DNA of 64,000 nt from Humidesulfovibrio mexicanus (GCF_900188225.1 NZ_FZOC01000004.1:223537-287536), one strand, 5' to 3'; shown: positions 1 to 7,149, counted from the stretch's first letter. Translations and numbers: made by a program. Notes: a model not told the origin generated them from the sequence alone.

Positions 1-534
1 CAGTTTGGTGCCGAAATACCGGTGCGCGTTGAGCGCCGCGACGAACCCGGCGAGGTCCGCTGCGCTGCCGTCCGTGTACTCGTCGAAAATTGGGGCCTTC
101 CCGTCGCGCTTGAGGCGCAGGGAGCCGACACGCTCCACGGGATAGCCATTGACCACAGCCAGGTGCTTGTAGGCAGCGAGTTGCGCCCGCCAAAGTGGGC
201 TCTTCGTGGCCGGGGTCTTGAAGTCGATCAGGGCCAGGGTTTCGTCTCCCCGGATGCGGCAAATCAGGTCCGGGTGCCCGCAGAAACCCAGAGCGGCGTC
301 AGACAACTCCCCCTCGGAGAGCACGACCTCCTCCACCACGGGGAACCACCCGCGAAAGCTCTCGATGAACCCGGCGCAGTCGTCGGGTATCTCGGGAAAC
401 CAGAGGCCTTGCGTGATGCAGCCACAGATGCGGTGCACTGCGGTGCCGCGCCGGGCCGCGTTCTCCAGAACATCGGGGGCGATGCCGGAAAAGTCCGCCC
501 AGGGCGAAAGCACGGCCGTCACGCTAGGCAGCAT
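1..534 (-). CDS. PD-(D/E)XK exonuclease, RecB/Cas4-like fold (3' end cut by window)
   Basis: The visible 178 residues carry the ordered motifs of RecB/Cas4-type nucleases: RGTAVH (29-34), acidic residues near 68-69, GHPDLI with Asp89, DFKT with Asp104 and Lys106, and QLAAY (118-122) matching the family QxxxY. It is expected to be a metal-dependent DNA exonuclease for phage recombination or DNA processing. The ATG at 534 has AAAGGA just upstream and overlaps the end of the previous gene by 11 bases. It is the most distal visible gene of a leftward early operon. The C-terminus lies beyond base 1, so its length and any fused domain are unknown. The fold call is firm; the exact phage role is inferred. 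Confidence 0.8.
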   Translation of the reverse strand, partial: MLPSVTAVLSPWADFSGIAPDVLENAARRGTAVHRICGCITQGLWFPEIPDDCAGFIESFRGWFPVVEEVVLSEGELSDAALGFCGHPDLICRIRGDETLALIDFKTPATKSPLWRAQLAAYKHLAVVNGYPVERVGSLRLKRDGKAPIFDEYTDGSAADLAGFVAALNAHRYFGTKL

Positions 535-856
535 CGCGCTTTCCTTTGCGTCCGCAGCGGCCAACGAACCGGCCGCAGAACTCCATCCGGGGCTCGGCCC
601 ACAGTGCATCACCCGCCCAATCCGCCGGGCACCACTCCCAACTGGCGGGAACACACGCGGGGCGCGCAGGCTCGACAACGGCGCGCGGGTCGTCGCAAGG
701 GTGCGTGCCGTAGCCGCCGAACGAGGGCTGCATGTCTTGCGGGCCGAAGGCCCAGCGCTTGCAACCTTCGGGGGTGCAGAACGCGCCGCTCTTGGCCTTG
801 GCGAAAGGGCATGGCGTCTTGCGCGCCTCGGCCACCGTGACGAACATCCCGCTCAT
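524..856 (-). CDS. Cys-rich hypothetical protein, 110 aa
   Basis: No family is recognised. The protein has about ten cysteines spread along its length, including CPFA, CTPEGC, CDDP and CGRF...CGR, which suggests metal binding. It starts at ATG 856 (MSGMFVTV) and its stop overlaps the downstream nuclease gene, so the two are probably translationally coupled. Similar Cys-rich proteins occur beside phage RecB/Cas4-like nucleases, where an iron-sulfur or zinc role is possible; that link is inference. Confidence 0.65.
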   Translation of the reverse strand: MSGMFVTVAEARKTPCPFAKAKSGAFCTPEGCKRWAFGPQDMQPSFGGYGTHPCDDPRAVVEPARPACVPASWEWCPADWAGDALWAEPRMEFCGRFVGRCGRKGKRDAA

Positions 857-858
857 GC

Positions 859-1200
859 CTACAGCCCCCCTGTCCCGTATCCCTTCACAGAGCCAACATC
901 CCACTGGTGCTGTGCTGCGCTGCGCTGCTCGGCCAACTCCAACGCCCGGTCCTGGGCGGTATTGCGCAGGTAGTTGCGGCTCGGCCACATACCGGGGCAT
1001 TGGCTGGCGTTCCGGTCGCCGTCGGGGGTGAAGTCGAACACCGGGATGCTCATGTCGTTGCCCCGGCTGCGCATGGCCTCCAACACGACCACCGCGTTGG
1101 CGCACGTGTGGCCGAAGTATGCGCACTCGCGGCACTCGATGTCCGCGAAATCTTCGTCGCGCCGCCCGTCGTACAGGTCGAGATGGATGAGCTTCTCCAT
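859..1200 (-). CDS. Hypothetical protein with small Cys cluster, 113 aa
   Basis: The product begins MEKLIHLDLYDGRR and contains CRECAYFGHTC near residues 23-33, a compact cluster typical of small zinc-binding folds. It starts two bases after the stop of the upstream 55-aa gene and is followed at two bases by the next gene, so it belongs to the leftward operon. No function is recognised. Confidence 0.65.
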   Translation of the reverse strand: MEKLIHLDLYDGRRDEDFADIECRECAYFGHTCANAVVVLEAMRSRGNDMSIPVFDFTPDGDRNASQCPGMWPSRNYLRNTAQDRALELAEQRSAAQHQWDVGSVKGYGTGGL

Positions 1201-1202
1201 GG

Positions 1203-1370
1203 CTAGGCCGCCTTTTTGGTGTTTTGGGCCTGCGGCTTCGCCTTGCTCGCCGCGCTCCAGGCCAAGTGCTTGATTTCGTCCAGGTACTCGCCGCGCCTGT
1301 AGTCGTCATCGCGCAGCGCCCGGTCGGCTAGACTTTCGATTTTGCGCAGGGTTTCGAGCATCTTGTCCAT
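1203..1370 (-). CDS. Small hypothetical protein, 55 aa
   Basis: An ATG at 1370 with an excellent GGAGGTAGCG ribosome site opens a 55-codon frame beginning MDKMLETLRKIES. The protein is charged and probably helical, with a lysine-rich end. It fits exactly between its neighbours at spacings of two bases. No function is recognised. Confidence 0.6.
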   Translation of the reverse strand: MDKMLETLRKIESLADRALRDDDYRRGEYLDEIKHLAWSAASKAKPQAQNTKKAA

Positions 1371-1372
1371 CG

Positions 1373-1528
1373 CTACCTCCCGAAGATATTGTCGGCGTTG
1401 AGGTCAATGAGCAGGACCACAATGGCCCAGGCCACGGCCAGCCACCCGGCAATGTGCAGGCCCAGCGGCAATTTCTCGTCGGCCTGGTCCAAATTCTCCC
1501 GGCGCACAGTCTTTGTGAGTTCCGTCAT
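1373..1528 (-). CDS. Small single-pass membrane protein, 51 aa
   Basis: The ATG at 1528 (MTELTKTVRRE) has GGGGAGG upstream, so I prefer it to the GTG or ATG further out. A polar N-terminal half precedes one hydrophobic helix (IAGWLAVAWAIVVLLI) and a short polar tail. It is the first gene of the leftward early operon, directly behind the operator-containing promoter. Its role is unknown; exclusion or host-membrane functions are possible for such early phage peptides. Confidence 0.6.
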   Translation of the reverse strand: MTELTKTVRRENLDQADEKLPLGLHIAGWLAVAWAIVVLLIDLNADNIFGR

Positions 1529-1578
1529 GGTTGCCTCCCCTTTTTCAAACTTTCCCAATCCTCAAAATCAACAACTCA

Positions 1579-1632
1579 CAAATAACCAATTGGCAAAACA
1601 TAGTCAACAACTAAATTCCCAATTGGCAACAA
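1579..1632 (-). promoter_or_regulatory. Leftward early promoter with two repressor operators
   Basis: Read on the minus strand, TTGACT (1607-1602), a 17-base spacer and TATTTG (1584-1579) form a promoter for the 1528-to-1 operon. The spacer contains AACCAATTGGCAAAA (1584-1598). A second copy, CCAATTGGCAACAA, lies upstream at 1619-1632. The same element occurs three times between the divergent repressor and Cro-like genes, so both early promoters are probably controlled by the same repressor. Confidence 0.65.
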
Positions 1633-1695
1633 ATGGGTCAAAAAAGTCCATCAGGGGAGGGTGGCATTTTTGTAAGGGGCTGGCCCAGGCTGATG

Positions 1696-1726
1696 AGCAA
1701 AAGAAAAGCCCCCTGGGAGGGGGCTT
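1696..1726 (-). terminator. Rho-independent terminator
   Basis: On the minus strand AAGCCCCC pairs with GGGGGCTT around a five-base loop and is followed by TTTTCTTTT. It ends transcription coming from the repressor-side minus genes. Confidence 0.8.
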
Positions 1727-1755
1727 GAGTTGGTAAGCAATGCTTTACAACTGAT

Positions 1756-2205
1756 TTATGGCAGCTCTCGCCCTTCTTTATCCACGGCCCACACCTCCAG
1801 GGGCAGGCCGTAGGCCTCGCGCACGCGCAGCACGCGCTGGAGGTAGCGCTCATCGCCAGGCTGCTCCAATATCAAGACGACGCCCGGAGCCTTGCCGCTT
1901 TGGGCGCCATAATTGAGGGCCTGGCCTACACTCTCCGCCTACTTGCGCGCAAAATCAAATTCCACGGCGTAAGTCTCGGTCAGGCAATCGCAGCGGCTAC
2001 CGTCGGGCATGACCACTTCCATTTCGCCGCGCGAGTCGCACCAGGCCTCTTGGTACCATGGTTCGGGGTGGGAGTGAGGTGAAGCCGAGAACGCAAGAGA
2101 TGAAAACAGAACAATAGAGGCTACGACCACGGTTGCTGTGAGCGATTTAGCCACAGCATGTGCCGCTAGTGCATAGATATTGAAATGATGAACAATCGAA
2201 GCCAT
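1756..2205 (-). pseudogene. EFDF-type secreted small protein interrupted by an in-frame TAG
   Basis: The first part has a hydrophobic export-like segment (SLTATVVVASIVLFSSLAFSA) and then PDGSRCDCLTETYAVEFDFARK. It stops at TAG (1939-1941). The same frame continues with AESVGQALNYG, KAPGVVLILE and PGDERYLQRVL to a normal TAA at 1756. From memory, intact family members read EFDFAxKWAExIGQAL across this point, so the TAG replaces a conserved tryptophan (TGG to TAG). The start is uncertain: ATG 2205 overlaps the upstream gene by 40 bases and GTG 2154 is an alternative. It may be a recent nonsense mutant or be read through by suppression. Confidence 0.7.
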
Positions 2206-2498
2206 TGTGCTATGCAGGCAGCCAGAATAACGACAATCCCTCTTCCTACCAGCCCCTTCGCCATTACAACGATACCAAGAGCAACCGCGACAAGCGCAAG
2301 TACAACACCTAGCATACCGAGCAATACGGAAAGAAGAGCAAAACCTATTCCTGTCCAAAACATTTTGAAAGCCAAGTGCTCACGGCTTGCTACTACAAAT
2401 GGGTTAGCCCCTTTCACCGCTACATAAAATGAATAGATAATTCCAAGGACAATGAATAGGTAGATCATTTTTAGACTCGGCAACAATTCCGCGACCAC
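2166..2498 (-). CDS. Polytopic membrane protein, 110 aa
   Basis: GTG at 2498 follows a strong GAGGAGGAT ribosome site, so it is preferred over the internal ATG at 2468, which lacks one. The protein is almost entirely hydrophobic, with three to four predicted helices (MIYLFIVLGIIYSFYVA; MFWTGIGFALLSVLLGML; VVLALVAVALGIVVMA; IVVILAACIAQWL). It lies between the repressor and the amber-interrupted gene in DNA that is AT-richer than its surroundings, as expected for a lysogenic accessory gene. Superinfection exclusion is a reasonable guess from this position; no family is recognised. Confidence 0.6.
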   Translation of the reverse strand: MVAELLPSLKMIYLFIVLGIIYSFYVAVKGANPFVVASREHLAFKMFWTGIGFALLSVLLGMLGVVLALVAVALGIVVMAKGLVGRGIVVILAACIAQWLRLFIISISMH

Positions 2499-2636
2499 GA
2501 TTTTATCCTCCTCAATATCAGCCCAATGATGCAAGTACCCACCTACACCTCTGGGAACATCCTGATTACAACCCCTCTCCCTCGAAGTTTCACCTGACGC
2601 GGCGCAAAACCTGGAAGCGGCAGCAGGCAAGCCGCG

Positions 2637-3068
2637 TCATACCGCCGCATCTTTCTCTCGGCCTGCCGTAGCCTCCTCAAGCGACTTTATCTTTGCCTGG
2701 AGCGCAGCGGACAAAGCCTTGAGCGTTTCCAACTCGCTCATGCCGCATGATATATTCACGTCAACCAGCCGGGGAATGAAGCTGTAGCTCTCCGGGAGCT
2801 GTAACTGGCTCTGCACAACTCCGGGGGTATCCTGTCCAACGGCAACCTCTTCCTGCTGCCCTTTCTCTCCGAGGAACACAATCCTACCCCCGATGGCGTC
2901 GAGGATTGCGCTGGCCGTTTCAAATCCGACATTTCTTGTCCCATCGGCCAATCTCTTTACCTGGCTCACGGCAATGCCAGACCGCTCGGCCACACGACTT
3001 TGGCCGCCGCGTCCTAAGTCTTTCAGCAACTTATTTAAGGCCTTTACGGCATCTTCATGGATTCCCAT
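2637..3068 (-). CDS. Prophage repressor-type HTH regulator
   Basis: ATG 3068 (MGIHEDAVKAL) is chosen over upstream starts because it follows AGGGGTTG. Residues about 20-60 form a helix-turn-helix (QSRVAERSGIAVSQVKRL followed by GFETASAILDAIGGR). The C-terminal quarter is a leucine/alanine-rich coiled coil (LETLKALSAALQAKIKSLEE) likely to mediate oligomerisation. There is no LexA-like peptidase domain, so RecA-stimulated self-cleavage is not expected. It diverges from a Cro-like gene across three copies of TTGCCAATTGG-type operators, and two more copies control the leftward operon. It is most likely the lysogeny repressor. Confidence 0.75.
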   Translation of the reverse strand: MGIHEDAVKALNKLLKDLGRGGQSRVAERSGIAVSQVKRLADGTRNVGFETASAILDAIGGRIVFLGEKGQQEEVAVGQDTPGVVQSQLQLPESYSFIPRLVDVNISCGMSELETLKALSAALQAKIKSLEEATAGREKDAAV

Positions 3069-3090
3069 ATCAACCCCTTTGGCACACACG

Positions 3091-3155
3091 TTGCCAATTG
3101 TCTACGCGCAGATTGGCAAAATACTGTTGACATATTTTGCCAATTGGTTAGGTTC
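3091..3155. promoter_or_regulatory. Divergent immunity operator/promoter region
   Basis: Three related operators are visible: TTGCCAATTG (3091-3100), GATTGGCAAAA (3111-3121, opposite orientation) and TTTTGCCAATTGG (3135-3147). A rightward -35 TTGACA lies at 3127-3132, so the third operator falls in the promoter spacer. The best -10 candidate (TAGGTT, 3149-3154) is weak and would start transcription almost at the Cro-like ATG (3161). Confidence 0.65.
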
Positions 3156-3160
3156 TGACC

Positions 3161-3385
3161 ATGGGAATCAAACAAGACATCGAAACATTCCTGGCGGAGT
3201 CCGGCTGGAACTCTTCTCGTCTTGCCAAGACGGCGGAAGTCCCGATCAGCAGCATCACCAGGCTGCTTAACGGGAAACGTCCCGGCCTCAACACAAAAAC
3301 CTACGAACGCATCCAGGCGGTCATCGACGCGTACATCCCCATCCCCCCGCCCGAAAACCCTCCCCAAGACGAGGCTCGTGCGTGA
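3161..3385 (+). CDS. Cro-like small HTH protein, 74 aa
   Basis: The 74 residues contain a helix-turn-helix (SSRLAKTAEVPISSITRLLNG, residues 18-38) followed by a short helix and a proline-rich tail (IPIPPPENPPQ). It diverges from the repressor and is the first rightward gene, the usual place for Cro. There is no strong ribosome site before ATG 3161; the inferred transcription start lies close to the ATG, so translation could be nearly leaderless. Binding to the TTGCCAATTGG operators is inferred from position. Confidence 0.7.
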   Translation: MGIKQDIETFLAESGWNSSRLAKTAEVPISSITRLLNGKRPGLNTKTYERIQAVIDAYIPIPPPENPPQDEARA

Positions 3386-3480
3386 AGCCGTCCACCTCGC
3401 TTGCCCGGCATGGCCCCGCGGCGCGCGGCGAACTGAACCTGTTGGCCCGTCGTAGAGACGGGGTGGAGGTGCCCATGGTT

Positions 3481-3711
3481 TCACCCACCCGAAGGCAAGG
3501 CCAACTGGTACATGACCAGGTTTGCGGCAGGTCCACCGTGCTTCTTCAGGTGGGCGAGCACCTGATTGACGATGTCGTGCTGGACTTTATCCAGCGAGAC
3601 GGACTCTGGCAGCGTGACCCTGAACCACTTCACGTCTTCGGCAGTGAGGATTCTGGCCGTGGCCAAGACGTTTCCGTTCATCGTGCGACGAGTGGTGATT
3701 TGGATGTCCAT
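3481..3711 (-). CDS. Hypothetical protein on the opposite strand, 76 aa
   Basis: This minus-strand frame begins MDIQITTRRTMNG and continues with ARILTAEDVKWFRVTLPES and NQVLAHLKKHGGPA, a believable globular composition. It lies alone between two plus-strand early genes. The ribosome site before ATG 3711 is poor, which lowers confidence. No family is recognised. The plus-strand frames here look less protein-like. Confidence 0.45.
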   Translation of the reverse strand: MDIQITTRRTMNGNVLATARILTAEDVKWFRVTLPESVSLDKVQHDIVNQVLAHLKKHGGPAANLVMYQLALPSGG

Positions 3712-3774
3712 GAGACCAGAAAGCACAGGGCGATGAGTGTGTACACAAGCACTTCGCGTGGGGAGGCTTAAGGT

Positions 3775-4248
3775 ATGGCGCAAATGATGAAATTGGTCGC
3801 GCTACTCCATGAGTCCGTAGAATCCGCCATCAAAGACGGCCGCACGACCAAGGAAGAGCTCTTGGTCCTGCTCGACAAGGCACCCTCGACCCTCAACAAC
3901 GAATTGAACCCTTTCCCCACCCCAAACAAGCTCGGGCTTGAAGACGCCTGGAAGCTCATCCAGAAGATTTCCGACACCTCAGTGCTCGCACACATGGCGA
4001 CCGCCCTCGGGTTCTTGCTGCGCAGCAACGACGAAGCCTGCCCGGACCAACCGACGCTCCCTGAGGAGATGCTGGACGATGTCCCGGCCCTTGCCGCCTA
4101 CCACCAGGCAATGCGCGACGAACTCCCAACCGAGCAGGTCCACGCCAAGCTCCAGGCCCACATCCGCGAATGCGAGCAAGACTTTGTGGCCTATCGCACC
4201 GAACACGAGAGGCGGACGAAGGTCAAGAGAGGGAGGCCTGCGGCATGA
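3775..4248 (+). CDS. CII-like phage regulator, CP76 family
   Basis: The protein resembles the Phage_CP76/CII regulatory family. The N-terminal part (LHESVESAIKDGRTTKEELL) is followed by VLLDKAPSTLNNELNPF, the characteristic strand-separating region with its NELNP motif, and a helical C-terminus ending in a basic KVKRGRPAA tail. Such proteins activate or tune early lysogeny or replication transcription. It leads the rightward replication operon, overlapping the next gene by four bases (ATGA). Confidence 0.7.
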   Translation: MAQMMKLVALLHESVESAIKDGRTTKEELLVLLDKAPSTLNNELNPFPTPNKLGLEDAWKLIQKISDTSVLAHMATALGFLLRSNDEACPDQPTLPEEMLDDVPALAAYHQAMRDELPTEQVHAKLQAHIRECEQDFVAYRTEHERRTKVKRGRPAA

Positions 4249-4472
4249 AAGGCTTCTCCCTTTCCGACTTGCGCCGACCCGCGGACTACAAGGCGCGCTA
4301 CGAGCGCGCAGAGCACCAACGGGCACGCCTGTCCGACCAGGTGAAGCGCCTCGAAATGGAGCGTGACGCCTACAGAATGCGCCTTCAGGATGCCGCCGCC
4401 GAAATCGAGCGGCTGAAGGCTGCGGCGTGCCCGCCAAGAACGGCCCAGGCCCGGCTCGGAACGGGGGCGTAG
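4245..4472 (+). CDS. Small coiled-coil protein, 75 aa
   Basis: ATG 4245 overlaps the upstream stop as ATGA, indicating coupled translation. After MKGFSLSDLRRPADYKARYE the sequence is a charged heptad-rich helix (AEHQRARLSDQVKRLEMERD). It sits between the CII-like regulator and the replication protein. No specific function is recognised. Confidence 0.65.
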   Translation: MKGFSLSDLRRPADYKARYERAEHQRARLSDQVKRLEMERDAYRMRLQDAAAEIERLKAAACPPRTAQARLGTGA

Positions 4473-4475
4473 GAG

Positions 4476-5450
4476 ATGATCTCCGGCGGCTTCATCCTCA
4501 AGGCGCGCAAATCTCTTGAGTCCGAACTTATGGACAAGCCCCCCCTGTACTCGAAACTGTGGGATTGGATGCTGCTGCGCGCCGAGTGGCGCGATGGTGC
4601 AAAGCTCAAACGAGGGCAGTTCCGAACCTCCATCGAGGAGATGCAGGAGGCGATGTCCTGGCTGGTCGGATACCGCCGCGTAACCCCGTCCATCAAAGAA
4701 ATCCGCTGTGCTTACGAGTGGTTCGCTGGGCGTTCCCACGAAAGTCCGCATGAAGGGGACACGAAGGGCACAATGATAGGCATTACGAGGGGCACTCGCG
4801 GGATGCTCATAACCATCACAAATTACGAAGTTTACCAGACAATAGAAAACTACGAAGGGCACAACGAAGGGCACAACGAAAGGTCTACGAAGGGCAGACA
4901 GAGGGCACCCGAAAGAGAAGAAGTTAAAGAAGCTAAGAAAGAAGAAAGACAGATTCCTGAAGACAGGAATCTTTTTGTCGAAGGTGCTCCGCCCCTCCGA
5001 CTCGCCACGTACCTGTACAACTGCATTCGGCGCAACCGGCCGGAGTTCAAGCAGCCGGACCTCCAGGCGTGGGCAAGGCACGTGGACCTCATGCTGCGGA
5101 TCGACAAGCGCGACCCCGAGCATATCCGAGAGGTTATCAAGTGGGCGCAGGCCGACAACATCCCGCAGGAGGGGAGCAAATTCTGCTGGGCGGCGAACAT
5201 TCTCTCGACGGCCAAGCTCCGCGCGCAGTTCGACCAGTTGGCGATGAAGATGGCCGCCGCGCAGGCCCCGCCCGGAGTCCCCAGAAGACCACGTGCCACG
5301 ACGGTCTACCAGCAGAAGCAGCAGGAAGGTGAGCAGAAGGCGAAGATTCTTCAGAAATTGAGACAGGAGAGGGAGAGAAATGGACAAGGCAATAATTCTC
5401 GAAGCGTTGATGAAAGCGGACTTGGTATTCCAATCAAGGCTCTCGGCTGA
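4476..5450 (+). CDS. DnaD/O-type phage replication initiation protein
   Basis: The N-terminal region (KLWDWMLLRAEWRDGAKLKRGQFRTS) is the winged-helix replisome-organiser start seen in DnaD/phage-O-like proteins. The signature ITITNYEVYQTIENYEG follows, then a low-complexity charged linker rich in EGHNE and KEE repeats. A helical C-terminal domain (residues about 170-250; RLATYLYNCIRRNRPEF) resembles the DnaD-like or loader-binding part. It probably recognises the phage origin and recruits helicase. It overlaps the next gene by 71 bases, where the loader-like protein begins. Confidence 0.7.
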   Translation: MISGGFILKARKSLESELMDKPPLYSKLWDWMLLRAEWRDGAKLKRGQFRTSIEEMQEAMSWLVGYRRVTPSIKEIRCAYEWFAGRSHESPHEGDTKGTMIGITRGTRGMLITITNYEVYQTIENYEGHNEGHNERSTKGRQRAPEREEVKEAKKEERQIPEDRNLFVEGAPPLRLATYLYNCIRRNRPEFKQPDLQAWARHVDLMLRIDKRDPEHIREVIKWAQADNIPQEGSKFCWAANILSTAKLRAQFDQLAMKMAAAQAPPGVPRRPRATTVYQQKQQEGEQKAKILQKLRQERERNGQGNNSRSVDESGLGIPIKALG

Positions 5451-5787
5451 TGAGCTGTCGGAACTGTCCGACCTGTGGGCGGATGCCCTTGAGGGCATGG
5501 GTGAGACCGATTTTCTCTTGGGCATGAAGTGGTGGACGAAGGTCGGGGGGTTCTTCCCCAAGCCGTCGCAGATTGTCGAAGCCGTTGGCGAGGCCCATGC
5601 CGAGGCCCACCGCGCCAAGATCGCCGCGCAATCCCAGAGGCCCGCTTTGTCGATCGGGATCCGCACGCCGGCGGATATTGCGCACTTTCAAGCCAAGTGC
5701 CGCGAGCTGCGCGCGTTGGTCGCCCGGAACGGCTCACCGGTTCAACCGTTCAAGCAACGCTGCGCCTCCGAGTCGGCGACGCAATAG
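5380..5787 (+). CDS. Helicase-loader-like protein (G39P-type), 135 aa
   Basis: The segment LWADALEGMGETDFLLGMKWWTKVGGFFPKPSQIVEAV resembles the small all-helical phage helicase loader/inhibitor proteins of the G39P type. ATG 5380 lies inside the upstream replication gene in another frame. Context (DnaD-like protein before it, RusA-like resolvase soon after) supports a role in loading the replicative helicase. The C-terminal 40 residues are poorly conserved-looking. Confidence 0.55.
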   Translation: MDKAIILEALMKADLVFQSRLSADELSELSDLWADALEGMGETDFLLGMKWWTKVGGFFPKPSQIVEAVGEAHAEAHRAKIAAQSQRPALSIGIRTPADIAHFQAKCRELRALVARNGSPVQPFKQRCASESATQ

Positions 5788-5801
5788 CCGGAGGAAGCCC
5801 T

Positions 5802-5882
5802 GGATGTCCGTGGAATGCCCCCCCCCGGCTTGGGCTAGGTCGGGATGCGCCGAAACGAAAAGGAGAGACTATGCCTCAGCTT
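5802..5882 (+). CDS. Possible micro-protein, 26 aa
   Basis: GGAGGAAG stands eight bases before ATG 5802, which opens a 26-codon frame (MSVECPPPAWARSGC...) ending at TGA 5880-5882, inside the next gene. It may be a leader that tunes translation of the kinase-like gene, or chance. Only the good ribosome site supports it. Confidence 0.25.
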
Positions 5883-6383
5883 GAGCGGACATCGTTCGAG
5901 TTCAGCTTCGGGCTCCAGATGGACTTTAATTCATTCATCCTCGGGGACCGGCTAGGTGAAGGCGTTGGGAGAGAGGTGTTCGAGGACCGATTCCACCCCA
6001 CGCGGGTGTTCAAGCTGGAAAATTACGGGGTGCAGAATTTTCACGAGTGGCAACTGTGGGGCGCCGTTCAGGGGACCGAATGGGAGCAGTGGTTCGCCCC
6101 GGTCTACTGGCTTTCCAGCTACGGACGAGTGCTCATTCAGGCGCGCACGCGGCAACCAGTCGTGGGCCGGAACACGCCAGCGTTCCCCACAGAAATCCCA
6201 AGCTTCATGGACGACGTGAAGCCCGCAAATATGGGGATTTACCGGGGTCGGTGGGTGTTCCATGACTACGGCGACACCAAAGCGCTGAAGGTCGGACTGG
6301 CCGGGGCGAAAATGATCCTGTGGGCTGAGGCAGCCGCGGTCTTCACGAGCCCAAAGGCCAAACCCGAATGGGAGTTGCCATGA
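5871..6383 (+). CDS. Minimal protein-kinase-like protein, 170 aa
   Basis: The order of motifs matches the eukaryotic-like kinase fold: glycine loop LGEGVG (28-33), a VFKLE strand with Lys48, a hinge-like region near 77-90, catalytic-loop DDVKPAN (Asp115, Lys117, Asn120) and HDYG (131-134) in place of DFG. A normal kinase domain is about 250 residues; here the C-lobe after DYG is only some 35 residues. ATG 5871 follows AAGGAGAG. It lies in the early replication operon and overlaps the RusA-like gene by four bases. Whether it phosphorylates proteins or small molecules, or is inactive, cannot be seen. Confidence 0.6.
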   Translation: MPQLERTSFEFSFGLQMDFNSFILGDRLGEGVGREVFEDRFHPTRVFKLENYGVQNFHEWQLWGAVQGTEWEQWFAPVYWLSSYGRVLIQARTRQPVVGRNTPAFPTEIPSFMDDVKPANMGIYRGRWVFHDYGDTKALKVGLAGAKMILWAEAAAVFTSPKAKPEWELP

Positions 6384-6838
6384 CCCAGCAAGCGATTCGC
6401 CTCTACATTCCAGGCACGCCCACAGGGCAAAAGCGCGTGCAGGCCGTGCGGCGCGGAGAACACGCGGGTGTTCATAAGGACGAGAAACAGAAGAAGCGCG
6501 AGGATGTCATGCTTGCGCAGATCGCGGCCAAGGCTCCTGGTGAGCCGTTGACCGGGCCGCTTGAGCTTGGGGTCTACGCCTACCTGCCAATTCCGGCCAG
6601 CAAGCCCAAAAAGTGGCAGGCCGCGGCGCGCGCCGGACTCATGCGGCCAACGAAAAAGCCCGACCTGTCAAACGCCATCAAGAACATTGAGGACGTGATG
6701 ACCATGGCCGGGTTTTGGACCGACGACAAGCTCATTGTCGGATATCTTCCGGGGACCGGGAAATACTACAGCGACAACCCCCACTGGCTCATCGTCGTGC
6801 AGCCGTGGGTCCCGAAGCCTTCAGGAGGGGCGATATGA
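6380..6838 (+). CDS. RusA-like Holliday junction resolvase
   Basis: The protein starts IRLYIPGTPTGQKRVQ, like RusA-family nucleases. It carries the hallmark KKPDLSNAIKNIEDVM with FWTDDKLIV (residues about 93-121), whose Asp and Lys residues form the metal-dependent active site. It cuts branched DNA during phage recombination or before packaging. It overlaps both neighbours by four bases, so the three genes are translationally coupled. Confidence 0.8.
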   Translation: MTQQAIRLYIPGTPTGQKRVQAVRRGEHAGVHKDEKQKKREDVMLAQIAAKAPGEPLTGPLELGVYAYLPIPASKPKKWQAAARAGLMRPTKKPDLSNAIKNIEDVMTMAGFWTDDKLIVGYLPGTGKYYSDNPHWLIVVQPWVPKPSGGAI

Positions 6839-7065
6839 GCAGCCAGGCAGTAGCAGCGCGCGTCACGGAGGTCCTCGTGGGCTACGCAGACTTCAAGGTG
6901 GCCTTCCGGGTGCAGGAAAAGCTCGTAAGGCGCTGGGAACGCGAAGGCGCGCCGATCGTGCGCGATGAGATGAGGCGGCCTGTGGCCGACAAATACGAAC
7001 TGTGGCTTTGGCTGAAGGGGCGCAAACTCATAACCCCGTCAAGTCCCCCTCCTGACCCCCTCTAG
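6835..7065 (+). CDS. Small HTH-like protein, 76 aa
   Basis: The core VGYADFKVAFRVQEKLVRRWEREGAPIVRD resembles the winged-helix start of Nu1/excisionase-type DNA-binding proteins, followed by YELWLWLKGRK. The C-terminal TPSSPPPDPL is encoded by a C-rich stretch that recurs at 35,181. It closes the early operon and is followed by a terminator. The DNA-binding assignment is tentative. Confidence 0.5.
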   Translation: MSSQAVAARVTEVLVGYADFKVAFRVQEKLVRRWEREGAPIVRDEMRRPVADKYELWLWLKGRKLITPSSPPPDPL

Positions 7066-7123
7066 GCCCCTGCCTGACCCCGTCTGGCGGGCGCTTACCG
7101 CGGACTGCGGTGTTAGTGCCTCA

Positions 7124-7149
7124 CGCAAGGGCAAACCGCCCTGCGTTTT
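7124..7149 (+). terminator. Terminator after the early operon
   Basis: CGCAAGGGC pairs with GCCCTGCG (one bulged A) around AAACC and is followed by TTTT. It separates early from lysis genes. Confidence 0.55.
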
